64,000 nucleotides of DNA from Beduinella massiliensis (GCF_900199405.1 NZ_LT963430.1:3545894-3609893), one strand, 5' to 3'. Positions 32,225 through 41,413 are shown, counted from the first letter of the stretch. A program made the numbers and translations. Notes: generated by a model not told the origin, from the letters alone.

Positions 32225-33349
32225 TTGCAAAAACGTTCGTTTCTGGGTGAAGAAATTTCGCTGCTGGGCATGGGGTGCATGCGCCTGCCCCGGCTTGAGC
32301 CTGAAAAGCCCGCCATCGACTGGACGCGCGCCGGAGAGCTGATCGACCGGGCATACTGCGGCGACGTCAACTATTTCGACACTGCCTACATGTACCACGA
32401 CGGCGAATCCGAGCGCTTTGTGGGCGAAGCGCTCAGCGCCTATCCGCGTGAGAGCTTCCACGTCGCCACCAAGATGCCCGTCTGGATAGCGAAAAGTCGG
32501 GAAGATGTCGAGGCCATCTTTGAAAACCAGCTTAAAAACCTGCGGGTTTCGTACTTCGACTTCTACCTCGTGCACAACATCAGCCACGAACACAAGCCGA
32601 TGTTCGAGGCGAACGGCGTCTACGACTTCCTGCTGCAAAAGAAGCGCGAGGGCGTCATCCGCCACCTCGGCTTTTCCTGCCACGACACGCCGGAATACAT
32701 CGATGCCTTCTGCGAGGAGTACCCGGCCTTTGAATTTGCACAGATTCAGCTCAACTATCTGGACTGGACGATGCAGCGGGCGGGCGAAAGCTACGAGGTG
32801 CTGCGCCGCCGCGGCATGCCGGTGATCGTCATGGAGCCGGTGCGCGGTGGCCTGCTCGCCAAGCCCTGCGACGCAGCGCAGGAGATTTTGAAGAAAGCCG
32901 CCCCGCAGCGCTCCATGGCCTCCTGGGCCGTTCGCTACGCCGCCTCGCTGGACGGCGTCATGACGGTGCTCAGCGGCATGTCCACCGAAGAGCAGGTGGC
33001 GGACAATCTCGCAACCCTGAGCGATTTCGCGCCGCTGAGCGACGACGAACGCGCGGCGCTTTCGCGCGCGACCGAGGCCTTTAACGTCTCGAATCTCATC
33101 CCCTGCACCTCCTGCCGCTATTGTATGGACTGCCCTAAGGGGGTGGACATCCCCGGCGCGTTCTCCCGCTACAACCTGTACGCCATGTACGGAGACGCAA
33201 AGGCCTACAAAGAGAGCCTTGCAAAGCTGGACGAGGCGGCGCGCGAGACGCACTGCGTCGCCTGCGGCAAGTGCAGGCGCAACTGCCCGCAGGGCATCGA
33301 CATCCCCGCCATGCTGCGAAAGATCCACGAGGTTGCGCAAAGCCTGTAA
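32225..33349 (+). CDS. Aldo-keto reductase with C-terminal 4Fe-4S domain
   Basis: Predicted oxidoreductase, 374 residues: an aldo-keto reductase barrel followed by a ferredoxin-like tail. The barrel has the Asp and Tyr of NYFDTAYMYHDGESE, the catalytic Lys in HVATKMPVW and the His in LVHNISHEH. The tail contains two cysteine clusters: CTSCRYCMDCP and CVACGKCRRNCP. Such fusions are common in anaerobic Clostridia and likely couple carbonyl reduction to ferredoxin; the substrate is unknown. The start is TTG at 32225, 8 bases after GAGG; the longer frame lacks similarity upstream. Confidence 0.85.
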   Translation: MQKRSFLGEEISLLGMGCMRLPRLEPEKPAIDWTRAGELIDRAYCGDVNYFDTAYMYHDGESERFVGEALSAYPRESFHVATKMPVWIAKSREDVEAIFENQLKNLRVSYFDFYLVHNISHEHKPMFEANGVYDFLLQKKREGVIRHLGFSCHDTPEYIDAFCEEYPAFEFAQIQLNYLDWTMQRAGESYEVLRRRGMPVIVMEPVRGGLLAKPCDAAQEILKKAAPQRSMASWAVRYAASLDGVMTVLSGMSTEEQVADNLATLSDFAPLSDDERAALSRATEAFNVSNLIPCTSCRYCMDCPKGVDIPGAFSRYNLYAMYGDAKAYKESLAKLDEAARETHCVACGKCRRNCPQGIDIPAMLRKIHEVAQSL

Positions 33350-33363
33350 AGGAAATGGGATAT

Positions 33364-33390
33364 GCCGCCGCAACGCATTGTTGCGGCGGC
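33364..33390 (+). terminator. Stem-loop after the first AKR gene
   Basis: GCCGCCGCAA and TTGCGGCGGC form a perfect 10-bp stem with a 7-base loop, 15 bases after the stop; only a weak T-run (CGCTTTAT) follows. Confidence 0.65.
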
Positions 33391-33443
33391 CGCTTTATCT
33401 GTAAAACCGGTAAGTTTCCCCGCTCCCCCTTTGTCCACAATCA

Positions 33444-33452
33444 TGGTATAAT
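33444..33452 (+). promoter_or_regulatory. Extended -10 promoter of the second AKR gene
   Basis: TGGTATAAT, an extended -10 element, lies 34 bases before the GTG start. No good -35 is seen. Confidence 0.55.
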
Positions 33453-33485
33453 CATTGTATTCATAAGAAGAGGAGTCTGATTACG

Positions 33486-34505
33486 GTGGAAAAAATCACC
33501 TGGAAGCGCGCAAATCTGACCGTCACCCGTATGGGCTTTGGCTGTCTGCCCATCCAGCGGCTCGAGACAGGCGACGCGGCTCGCCTCGTCCGCATGGCGT
33601 ACGACGCCGGCGTCACGTTCTTTGATACCGCCCGCGCCTACAGCGACAGCGAGCACAAGGTTTCGCTGGCGCTCGGCGACGTTCGGGACCGCGTCGTCCT
33701 TGCGACCAAGACCGCCGCGAAGACGGCGGACGCATTTTGGAAGGATCTGGACACGAGCCTGCGCACGCTGAACACGTCCTACATTGACGTCTACCAGTTC
33801 CACAACCCGGGCTTCGTCCCGCGTCCCGGCGGGGAGGACGGCCTTTACGACGCCGCGCTCAAGGCGAGGGCGGAGGGCAAAATCCGCTTCATCGGCATCA
33901 CCCAGCACAGCCTGGAGCGCGCAAACGAGGCCGTCGATTCCGGGCTGTACGACACGCTGCAATACCCCTTCAACCACCTGGCCACGGAGGGCGACATCGC
34001 CCTCGTGCAAAAGTGCGGTGCAGTGGGCATGGGCTTTATCGCCATGAAGGGGCTTTCCGGCGGTCTCATCACGGACGCGGCGCTTCCGTTCTCCTTCCTG
34101 CGCACGTACCCCCACGTCGTTCCGATCTGGGGCATTCAGCGTGAAAGCGAGCTCGCGCAGTTTCTGGCGCTGGAAAAGGAGCCGCCCGTTTGGGACCATG
34201 CGCTCCGTACGCGCATTGAAGAGGACCGCCATGCGCTTTCCGGCTCCTTCTGCCGCGGCTGTGGGTACTGCCTGCCCTGTCCCGCGAACATTCCCATCGA
34301 CACGGCCAACCGCATCACGCAGCTCTTGCAGCGTTCCCCCACCGCCCAATGGCTCACGCCGGAGTGGAAGGAGCGGATGGAGCGCGTCGAAGACTGCGTC
34401 CACTGCGGCGTCTGCGCGACGCGCTGTCCGTACGGCCTGAAGCCCTTTGACACGCTGCCCGGACACCTCAGCTATTACCGCGAGCTGTACGCGCAGCAAA
34501 AATAA
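33486..34505 (+). CDS. Aldo-keto reductase with C-terminal 4Fe-4S domain, second copy
   Basis: A 339-residue relative of the gene just upstream. The barrel shows VTFFDTARAYSDSEHK, VLATKTAAKT (catalytic Lys) and VYQFHNPG. The tail has cysteine groups CRGCGYCLPCP and CVHCGVCATRCP for two clusters. The start is GTG behind AGAGGAG. Divergence from its neighbour is large, so different substrates are likely. It is followed by the kinase gene after 26 bases, but a functional link is not evident. Confidence 0.85.
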   Translation: MEKITWKRANLTVTRMGFGCLPIQRLETGDAARLVRMAYDAGVTFFDTARAYSDSEHKVSLALGDVRDRVVLATKTAAKTADAFWKDLDTSLRTLNTSYIDVYQFHNPGFVPRPGGEDGLYDAALKARAEGKIRFIGITQHSLERANEAVDSGLYDTLQYPFNHLATEGDIALVQKCGAVGMGFIAMKGLSGGLITDAALPFSFLRTYPHVVPIWGIQRESELAQFLALEKEPPVWDHALRTRIEEDRHALSGSFCRGCGYCLPCPANIPIDTANRITQLLQRSPTAQWLTPEWKERMERVEDCVHCGVCATRCPYGLKPFDTLPGHLSYYRELYAQQK

Positions 34506-34531
34506 GCCGCCCGGCAGAGAGGATGCCCTTC

Positions 34532-36265
34532 ATGTTTACGCGCTTTCGCGCTTTCTGCAAGACATTGCGCTTTCGTATCATCGCCATCGCAGTGCTCTGC
34601 TGGCTCGTCCCCACGCTCGTGCTAGGCGCCTACCTCGGCAGCGTCTTTTTCAGCGCCCTGCGCAGGGAGACGGAAGCGCTGCTCTCCTCTTCCGCAGGGC
34701 ACGCGCAGCTCATGTGCCTGCAGGAAATCGACCGGCTGCTGGCGCTCGCCCGCGACGTGACGTACGACAACACGCTGGAAAATGCCGAGAGCCTCTATCG
34801 GTCGAGCGGAGATTTTACGGACTTTTACAACAAAGGCCGTTCCTACATTCAGCAGAAGTTCACGCGGGAGCGCACGGTCACGTTCGCCACGTTCTTTCTG
34901 CTCAGCGCCCCGGACAGGCTCATGTCTACCTCGGATTCGCTCAGCAGCACGCAGGAATTCCTCGCCAACGCGCAGGAGGAGGTCCTCGCGCTGGGGGAGA
35001 CGCTCGACACGCGCTGCCACTTCGCCTATATAGGCGGCGTCCCTTACCTCGTGCGCAACCTCTACAACAAGCGCATGGAGCGCTTCGGCATGCTGGTGCT
35101 GGGCGTCAACATGGACCGCCTGCTCTCCGCATTCCTGGAGGGCGAGCAGATGTGGTCCGGCACGCGGCTTGACCTGCAGCTCGGCGACTACACCTACGTC
35201 TACGACGGGGAGCTGCCTGCCGTCACCGTGCAGCAGGGCGAAGGCCTCTACGAGCAGCAGGGGTACATCTACTGTGCGGACGCCGTGCAGCAATACGATT
35301 ACACGTTCGGCTACCGGGTCAGCGTCGCCAAGTCGGTGGTCTACAGCGAGGTCGAGCAGTTCAGCCGCCTGATGACGGCGCTTCTGCTGCTGCTCGTGCC
35401 CATCGCGGGGGCGATTCTGCTCTTCGCGCACCGGCGTATCACCCGGCCCATGGCCCTGCTTTCCCAGGCCACCGGCCGCATGGAGGCGGGCGAACTCGGC
35501 GTCACCGTACCCATGCAGGGCTCGGACGAGATCGGCCAGCTCGCGCACTCCTTCAACGCTATGAGCCTTCGCATCCATGAGTTGATCGAAAAGTCTTACA
35601 AGGAAGAAATCATCCTCCGCGACGCGCGCATCGAGGCCATGCAAAGCCGCATCAACCCCCACTTCCTCAACAACGCCCTGGAGATGATCAACTGGCAGTC
35701 GCGCATGGAGGGCAGCGAGACGATCAGCGCCATGATCGAAGCCCTGAGCGTGCTGCTCAACGCCAGCATGGACAGGTCGGGCGACCGCGTCGTCCCCTTA
35801 AGCGACGAACTGAACGTCGCGGACGCGTACTTTTACTTCATCCAACAGCGCTTCGGCCCAAAGCTCACCGCTCAAAAGGAAATCGACACCTCGCTGCTTT
35901 CCATTCCCGTGCCGCGCATGGTGGTGCAGGCGCTGCTGGAAAACGCGGTCGAGCACGGGCTGAGCCCCGCGGGCGGCGGTTGGATTCGCCTCGGCGTCTA
36001 CGCGTTAAACGGCTTTCTTTACATCGACGTGACCAACAACGGCCGGCGCGTCACGAAGGAGGATCAGGAGCGCATCCGCACGCTTCTTACGTACGACGAC
36101 CGGGACATCCACAGCGAGCACCTAGGCATCCGCAACGTCAGCCAGCGCCTCACGCTCATCTACGGCCCTTCCGCGCGCCTCACCCTCTCGCCGGACGAGC
36201 ATGGGGACACGCTGGCACGCATCGTCATTCCCCTGGCAAAAGACCCAAAGGAGGAAAAGCCATGA
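34532..36265 (+). CDS. YesM/LytS-family sensor histidine kinase
   Basis: Membrane sensor kinase, 577 residues. It has an N-terminal membrane segment, a ~240-residue external region, a second membrane segment near 275-300, then HAMP (RRITRPMALLSQA), then the His_kinase domain with His377 in INPHFLNNALEMI, and an ATPase domain (ALLENAVEHGLSPAGGG, then GIRNVSQRL). The ATG at 34532 is 9 bases after GAGAGG. The next gene, a solute-binding protein, overlaps by ATGA, and a YesN-type regulator follows. This suggests a binding-protein-assisted sugar sensor. Confidence 0.9.
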   Translation: MFTRFRAFCKTLRFRIIAIAVLCWLVPTLVLGAYLGSVFFSALRRETEALLSSSAGHAQLMCLQEIDRLLALARDVTYDNTLENAESLYRSSGDFTDFYNKGRSYIQQKFTRERTVTFATFFLLSAPDRLMSTSDSLSSTQEFLANAQEEVLALGETLDTRCHFAYIGGVPYLVRNLYNKRMERFGMLVLGVNMDRLLSAFLEGEQMWSGTRLDLQLGDYTYVYDGELPAVTVQQGEGLYEQQGYIYCADAVQQYDYTFGYRVSVAKSVVYSEVEQFSRLMTALLLLLVPIAGAILLFAHRRITRPMALLSQATGRMEAGELGVTVPMQGSDEIGQLAHSFNAMSLRIHELIEKSYKEEIILRDARIEAMQSRINPHFLNNALEMINWQSRMEGSETISAMIEALSVLLNASMDRSGDRVVPLSDELNVADAYFYFIQQRFGPKLTAQKEIDTSLLSIPVPRMVVQALLENAVEHGLSPAGGGWIRLGVYALNGFLYIDVTNNGRRVTKEDQERIRTLLTYDDRDIHSEHLGIRNVSQRLTLIYGPSARLTLSPDEHGDTLARIVIPLAKDPKEEKP

Positions 36266-37497
36266 TAGGAAAGAAGTCTGCGGCGGGCGCCCTGTTCGCC
36301 GCGCGCCTCCTGCTCTGCGCATGCGCCCTGCTCGCCGCGCTTCCCCTTCCCGCGCACGGGGAGGGCGTCACGCTCAGAACCGTCAGCACGTTCACCGGCA
36401 TCGACGCGGCGGCTGAGACGTATGTAAACCTGCTCAAGTCCTGGGAAGAGGCGACGGGCAACAAGGTCGAGGACAGCTCCTCCAGCGGCGCGGAGGTCTT
36501 CAAGGCCGGGGTGCTCAACGACTTCGCCGCGGGCAACGAGGCGGACGTGCTGTTTTTCTTCTCCTGCACGAGCGACAGCCTGCCGATTCTCGGCAAGGTC
36601 GTCCCCATCGGGGAAATCAACGCGGCCTATCCCGGCGTGAACCTGCCCGAAGACCCCCTGCTCAGGGAGCGTGACGGGAAGGTCTACGCGATTTCCACGC
36701 GCCCTTATTGGGAGGGGCTCTTCTGCAATACCGACCTCTTTGCCCAGGTCGGCGCCGAGCTTCCCACCGATTGGGCGAAGCTGGAGGAGGCCGTCCGCAA
36801 GTTTAAGGCCGCCGGCATCACGCCGATCTCCGCTTCCTTCTCGGACATTCCTCATTACATTGCGGACGCGGCGATTCTGAGCGCGTCCAGCCCCGAGGAG
36901 TATACCGCCAGTCCGGGCAGTATGGCGGAGCTGCCGGAATCCTGGATACGGGGCACGGAGCTCATCGCCCGCCTCTACGCGATGGGCGCGTTCCCCGCGG
37001 ACGTCAATGCAACCTCCGAGGCGGTCACCTCGCAGCGCTTCCGCGACAAGGAGGCCGCCATGCAGGTGGACGGCTCCTGGTTTGCCAACGGCATTCCGGA
37101 GGCGAATTGGGATTCCACCGTCGTCATCCCCTTCCCGACAACCGGCGAGCGCGCGGACCCGCTCGCCTTTCTGGGCGGCGCGTCCATGGGGTTTTATGTC
37201 TCGCGCAAGGCGTGGAACGATCCGGGCAAGCGAGATGCGGCCGTAGACCTGCTCGCTCACCTGACGACCGGCGAAAACGCGGCCGCCCTCTCCGACTTCG
37301 CCTTCGGCGGGGAGCTCTACGCCTCGTCCCTGCGCATGATCGAGGCTGGGGAAGGCCACAAGTTCAAGCCGATTCAGGACCGCATGGACCCCCAGGCGCG
37401 CTCGATCTGGTTTTCCATGATTCCCTCCGTCGCGGATGGGACGGTCTCTGCCCGGGAAGCGTGGGAGAAAGTCATGGAAGCGAACCCCTTCCCATAA
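36262..37497 (+). CDS. Orphan extracellular solute-binding protein (sugar type)
   Basis: Family 1 binding protein of 411 residues with a signal peptide ending LPAHGEGV and no lipobox. Typical segments include LKSWEEATGNKVE, NEADVLFFFSCTSDSL, FCNTDLFAQVGAELPTDW and GGASMGFYVSRKAW. It overlaps the kinase gene by four bases. No permease or ATPase lies nearby, so it may present ligand to the kinase instead of, or besides, serving transport. The nagBA genes downstream point to an amino sugar or its oligomer as ligand; this is inference. Confidence 0.87.
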   Translation: MIGKKSAAGALFAARLLLCACALLAALPLPAHGEGVTLRTVSTFTGIDAAAETYVNLLKSWEEATGNKVEDSSSSGAEVFKAGVLNDFAAGNEADVLFFFSCTSDSLPILGKVVPIGEINAAYPGVNLPEDPLLRERDGKVYAISTRPYWEGLFCNTDLFAQVGAELPTDWAKLEEAVRKFKAAGITPISASFSDIPHYIADAAILSASSPEEYTASPGSMAELPESWIRGTELIARLYAMGAFPADVNATSEAVTSQRFRDKEAAMQVDGSWFANGIPEANWDSTVVIPFPTTGERADPLAFLGGASMGFYVSRKAWNDPGKRDAAVDLLAHLTTGENAAALSDFAFGGELYASSLRMIEAGEGHKFKPIQDRMDPQARSIWFSMIPSVADGTVSAREAWEKVMEANPFP

Positions 37498-37550
37498 GCT
37501 GACAGGGCCATCGTCTTTGGCGTAAATGCGAAATAAACGCACGAAAGATT

Positions 37551-37579
37551 TGACAGAACATGCCATCAGGCGCTAAACT
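37551..37579 (+). promoter_or_regulatory. Promoter of the YesN-nagBA unit
   Basis: TTGACA, 17 bases, TAAACT, 54 bases before the regulator start; GAGGAGG follows just before the ATG. Confidence 0.72.
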
Positions 37580-37633
37580 AGAGGGGGAAACGCGTCCGGC
37601 GGTCTGCCCCCGGCGCGAGAGGAGGCGTAGCGA

Positions 37634-38392
37634 ATGTTCAAGGTCGTGCTCGTGGACGACGAACAGATCATTCTGAGCGGTCTTCAGCGTGTCATCGCAT
37701 GGGAAAAGTACGGATGCGAGGTCGCGGCAACGGCGATGGACGGGCTGGAGGGCGTGCACGTCGTCCGCCGCGAGCGTCCGGACATCCTGCTGACCGACAT
37801 CAAGATGCCGAACATGGACGGCCTCACGATGATCGCCGCGCTCAAGAGCGAGTTCCCGCACATGCAGATCGCCGTGCTGACGGCCTTCCGCGATTTTGAA
37901 TACGCCCAGCGCGCCATCCACCTGGGCGTTACGCGCTACCTGCTCAAGCCCAGCAAGATGAACGAACTGGAAGAGGCGATCCTGTGCATGACCGAGCGCC
38001 TGCGCGAGCTTTCGCCCCCTGCGGAGGAACCCGCCGCGCCGGAGGAAGCGCCGGGCGACGAGGCGAGCAGCTTCGTGGTGCAGTCCGCCATGGAGTACAT
38101 CCGGGCGCACTTTACCGAGCACATCCGCCTTTCCGACGTGGCGGACAACGTCTACGTCAGCCAGTGGCATCTGAGCAAGCTCATCAACAAGCACCTGGAC
38201 AAGACGTTCTTCGACATCCTTAACGCCCTGCGCGTGCAGCGCGCCAAGGAGCTGCTCGCGGAGCCGTCGCTCAAAATCCACGAAATCGCGGAGCTCGTCG
38301 GCTTTTCCGACGTGGCGCATTTTTCCAAGACGTTTAAGCGCCTGACGGGCAAATCCCCCGCGCAGTTCCGCCAGTCGGGCATTCATTCGTAA
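37634..38392 (+). CDS. YesN-family response regulator with AraC DNA-binding domain
   Basis: A 252-residue regulator: receiver domain with VDDEQ at the start, phospho-acceptor Asp55 in LLTDIKMPNMDG and Lys in YLLKPSKM. A linker of Pro/Glu/Ala is followed by the AraC domain (IRLSDVADNVYVSQWHLSKL and the second helix IAELVGFSDVAHFSKTFKRL). It should receive phosphate from the YesM kinase encoded two genes upstream and control nagBA and/or uptake genes elsewhere. nagB starts 39 bases downstream, probably in the same transcript. Confidence 0.92.
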   Translation: MFKVVLVDDEQIILSGLQRVIAWEKYGCEVAATAMDGLEGVHVVRRERPDILLTDIKMPNMDGLTMIAALKSEFPHMQIAVLTAFRDFEYAQRAIHLGVTRYLLKPSKMNELEEAILCMTERLRELSPPAEEPAAPEEAPGDEASSFVVQSAMEYIRAHFTEHIRLSDVADNVYVSQWHLSKLINKHLDKTFFDILNALRVQRAKELLAEPSLKIHEIAELVGFSDVAHFSKTFKRLTGKSPAQFRQSGIHS

Positions 38393-38431
38393 TTCATATC
38401 CGGCGGACAAGGCCGGGAGAGGAGCATTCAT

Positions 38432-39160
38432 ATGCAGGTACAGGTTTACAAAACCGCCGAAAAGGCGTGCCGCGCGGCGGCCATGCTGTTCGCCGCGCAG
38501 ATCACGAAAAAGCCGGACAGCGTATTGGGACTGGCGACGGGGTCAAGTCCCGTGCCCTGTTACCGCGACCTGGTCGCGATGCACCAACAGGGGCTGCTCG
38601 ACTTTTCAAAGGTCACCACCTTTAATCTGGACGAGTACTGCGGCATCGACTACGCTAACCCGTGCAGCTACCACGCCTTCATGGACGAAAACCTCTTTCA
38701 CCACGTAAACGTGCGCCGCGAGGCAATTCACCTGCCGGACGCGGCCGGCGCGGGCGACGGCGGCGCGGCGGGCAGGGCCTACGACGCGGCCATTGAGGCC
38801 GCGGGCGGCATCGATCTGCAGCTGCTCGGCATCGGCTGCAACGGGCACATCGGCTTTAACGAGCCCGCCAGCGACTTCACCTACGGCACGCACATCGTCG
38901 ACCTCGCGGAAAACACCATTCAGGCGAACGCGCGCTTCTTCAAGAGCGAGGCGGAGGTGCCGCGCAAGGCCATCAGCATGGGCATCGGCAACATCATGGC
39001 CTGCCGTTCGGTAGTGCTCATCGCGACCGGCGAAAACAAGGCGGACGCGGTCTATCGGTCGGTCCGCGGGCCCGTCGATCCGCAGGTTCCCGCCTCCATC
39101 CTGCGCACGCACCCCTCCGTCCTGTTCCTGCTCGACGAGGCGGCGGCGGCGAGGCTGTAA
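38432..39160 (+). CDS. nagB: Glucosamine-6-phosphate deaminase
   Basis: Converts glucosamine-6-phosphate to fructose-6-phosphate and ammonia. The 242-residue protein has the phosphate-binding LATGSSPVPCY, Asp67 in FNLDEYCG and the active-site His139 in GIGCNGHIGFNEP. Length agrees with Gram-positive NagB. GGAGAGGAG precedes the ATG. Together with nagA it forms the cytosolic N-acetylglucosamine breakdown route. Confidence 0.95.
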   Translation: MQVQVYKTAEKACRAAAMLFAAQITKKPDSVLGLATGSSPVPCYRDLVAMHQQGLLDFSKVTTFNLDEYCGIDYANPCSYHAFMDENLFHHVNVRREAIHLPDAAGAGDGGAAGRAYDAAIEAAGGIDLQLLGIGCNGHIGFNEPASDFTYGTHIVDLAENTIQANARFFKSEAEVPRKAISMGIGNIMACRSVVLIATGENKADAVYRSVRGPVDPQVPASILRTHPSVLFLLDEAAAARL

Positions 39161-39232
39161 CGCGGGACGGGACGATCCCCTGTTCCGAAAATCCCTTTCA
39201 GGGATATCGCCCCTGGGAAAGGAGTTTAAAAC

Positions 39233-40348
39233 ATGCTCATCCAAAACGGCATCGTCTTCACACAGGGCAGGCTGCGCAAGGACGTCAGCGTGCGCACGGC
39301 GGAAGGCGTGATCTGTGAAGCCGGCGCGCTTTCCCCCCGTGCGGGCGAAGAGGTGCTCGATGCAGGCGGCGCTTACGTGCTGCCCGGCTTTGTGGACATT
39401 CACATTCACGGATATAAAGCGCACGACTGCATGGAGGGCGAGGAGGCGGTGCGCGCCATGAGCCGGGACCTGGGCGAAACCGGCGTGGCGGCCTTCGTGC
39501 CGACGACCATGAGCGCTGGGCGCGAGGATACCCGCGCCGCGCTGGCGGGCATCGAAAAGGTGATGCGGCGCCCGGAGCTTCGCGGCGCGGCGGTGCTCGG
39601 CGCGCACATGGAGGCGCCTTACCTGAGCCCCAGATTCAAGGGGGCGCAGGTGGCAGAGTACATGCAGGCCCCCTCGCCCGAGGCGTACGACGCGCTCACC
39701 GAGGGCTTTTCCTGCGTGCGCATGATGACGCTCGCCCCGGAGCTCGACGGCGCGCTTTCGCTCATCGCGCACTTCAAGCGCCTCGGCGTCGTCTCCTGCT
39801 GCGCGCACTCCGACGCCAAGGCCGCGGACGTGCATGCCGCGGCGGACGCCGGGCTGACGCAGATCACCCACCTGTTCAACGCGCAGTCTCCGCTGCACCA
39901 CCGCGAACCGGGCGTTCCCGGCGCGGGGCTCTCCGACCCGCGCATCCTCGTGCAGATCATCGCGGACTGCATCCACCTGCACCCGGACGTGCTGCGCATC
40001 GCGGCGCTGTGCAAAGGGGCGGACGGGGCGGCCCTCATCACCGACGCCATGATGGCTGCCGGCATGCCCGACGGCAAGTACAGCCTCGGCGGGCAGGACG
40101 TCTTCGTGCAGGACGGCGCGGCGCGCCTCGAAAACGGCGCGCTGGCTGGTTCCACCCTTACGATGCACGCGGCTGTCCGAAACATGATCACCCGCTGTGG
40201 CCTTGACCCGGAGGCTGTCATCCCCATGGCGACGTCGACCCCTGCCCGCAGCGTAGGCGCCGACGCATACGGCGAAATTGCCGCAGGCAAAGCGGCCAGG
40301 TTCGCGCTGATGGACGCGGGATGGAACTTCCTCAGGGCCGTCGGCTGA
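39233..40348 (+). CDS. nagA: N-acetylglucosamine-6-phosphate deacetylase
   Basis: Removes acetate from GlcNAc-6-phosphate, supplying NagB. The 371 residues show the metal HxH (His57, His59) in DIHIHGYKAHD, the Glu in GAHMEAPYL, His pairs in CCAHSDAK and THLFNAQSPLHHREPG, and catalytic Asp in LITDAMMAAG. AAAGGAG precedes the ATG. The order here is nagB-nagA, 72 bases apart. Confidence 0.95.
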   Translation: MLIQNGIVFTQGRLRKDVSVRTAEGVICEAGALSPRAGEEVLDAGGAYVLPGFVDIHIHGYKAHDCMEGEEAVRAMSRDLGETGVAAFVPTTMSAGREDTRAALAGIEKVMRRPELRGAAVLGAHMEAPYLSPRFKGAQVAEYMQAPSPEAYDALTEGFSCVRMMTLAPELDGALSLIAHFKRLGVVSCCAHSDAKAADVHAAADAGLTQITHLFNAQSPLHHREPGVPGAGLSDPRILVQIIADCIHLHPDVLRIAALCKGADGAALITDAMMAAGMPDGKYSLGGQDVFVQDGAARLENGALAGSTLTMHAAVRNMITRCGLDPEAVIPMATSTPARSVGADAYGEIAAGKAARFALMDAGWNFLRAVG

Positions 40349-40370
40349 CCCTTTCCCTTCTGCCATGCGG

Positions 40371-40428
40371 GGCACGGCGAAGCAGCTTTGAAAACCCAAA
40401 GCCGCCTCGCCGCCCGTGTGGCTTTTTT
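40371..40428 (+). terminator. Terminator after nagA
   Basis: A multi-part GC-rich hairpin (CGGCGA with TCGCCG, CTTTG with CAAAG) is followed by GGCTTTTTTA. Confidence 0.65.
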
Positions 40429-40503
40429 ATTTCCCGTTTTCCCGTCCGCCGCATAGCCTCGCGCACGCACGGTCAAGCTAAAAGAAAAAAGCGGAGGCTG
40501 AAG

Positions 40504-41349
40504 ATGCGCGCGTATTTTGAAGGCTGGTACGTCAAGCAGCAAAGCGAGGACTCGGTTATCGCCTTTATTCCGGCCCTGCATACGACCCCGGACGGACAAA
40601 AGGCCGCTTCCCTGCAGATCGTCACGCCGGGCGCGTCCTACTGCGTCCCCTATCCTGACATGGAGCTGGGCGCGGGCCGCCTCTCGCTTCGCATCGGAGA
40701 AAACACGTTCACGCGGGAAGGCTGCACGCTTTGCGCGCACGCGAAGGGCGTCGACCTCGAAGGCCGTCTCTCCTTTCAAAGCGTCACCCCGCCGCGCTAC
40801 GACATCATGGGGCCCTTTCGCTTTTTTCCCCGCATGCAGTGCCGCCACACGGTCATCAGCATGGCGCATCGAGTGAACGGCGGCCTTACCCTCAACGGAC
40901 GCGCCTACCGCTTTTGTTCTGCCCCGGGGTACATCGAGGGCGACCGCGGCGTCTCCTTTCCACGGCGCTACGTGTGGACGCAGTGCAGCTTTGAGGGCGG
41001 AAGCGTCATGCTCTCCGTCGCCCACATTCCCTATCTGGGCCTGGGCTTCACCGGATGCATCGCCTTCGTCTACCTGCACGGACGCGAATACCGGCTGGCA
41101 ACCTACCTCGGCGCGCGCGCAGAAGCGGTGGACAACCACGCAGTCGTCCTTAAGCAGGGACGACTGTGCCTCACGGCGCGGCTGCTGCGCGCGCAGGACG
41201 CGCCTCTTCAAGCTCCGCAGGGCGGCGTGATGCGCCGCGTAATTCGCGAAAGCGCCGCTTGCCGGGTCTTTTACCGCCTCACCGAGGACGGCCACGAGCG
41301 CTTTTCCCTCGTGAGCGATCAGGCCAGCTTTGAGGGCGCATGGGATTAA
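40504..41349 (+). CDS. Tocopherol-cyclase-like protein
   Basis: A 281-residue cytosolic protein starting MRAYFEGWYVKQQSEDSV. The segments YIEGDRGVSFPRRYVWTQC and the overall beta-rich layout match, from memory, the tocopherol cyclase-like family (PF14249) found in many anaerobic bacteria that make no tocopherol. Function is unknown; an enzyme or lipocalin-like ligand-binding role is possible. GGAGG lies 6 bases before the ATG. It is downstream of the nagA terminator and has no obvious promoter of its own in 40429-40503. Confidence 0.7.
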   Translation: MRAYFEGWYVKQQSEDSVIAFIPALHTTPDGQKAASLQIVTPGASYCVPYPDMELGAGRLSLRIGENTFTREGCTLCAHAKGVDLEGRLSFQSVTPPRYDIMGPFRFFPRMQCRHTVISMAHRVNGGLTLNGRAYRFCSAPGYIEGDRGVSFPRRYVWTQCSFEGGSVMLSVAHIPYLGLGFTGCIAFVYLHGREYRLATYLGARAEAVDNHAVVLKQGRLCLTARLLRAQDAPLQAPQGGVMRRVIRESAACRVFYRLTEDGHERFSLVSDQASFEGAWD

Positions 41350-41359
41350 CAGTTCTATT

Positions 41360-41380
41360 TGTCTATCATTTTCATAGACA
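41360..41380. promoter_or_regulatory. Upstream palindromic operator
   Basis: TGTCTAT, seven bases (CATTTTC), ATAGACA: a perfect 7-bp palindrome ending 4 bases upstream of the -35 box. It has a twin at 41413-41433. Confidence 0.8.
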
Positions 41381-41384
41381 TCTC

Positions 41385-41413
41385 TTGACATTTCCTTTTT
41401 ATCGCGTTATAAT
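41385..41413 (+). promoter_or_regulatory. Promoter of the zinc-finger/DUF2087 gene
   Basis: TTGACA, 17 bases, TATAAT: a full consensus promoter between two matching palindromes, 32 bases before the ATG at 41445. Confidence 0.9.
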
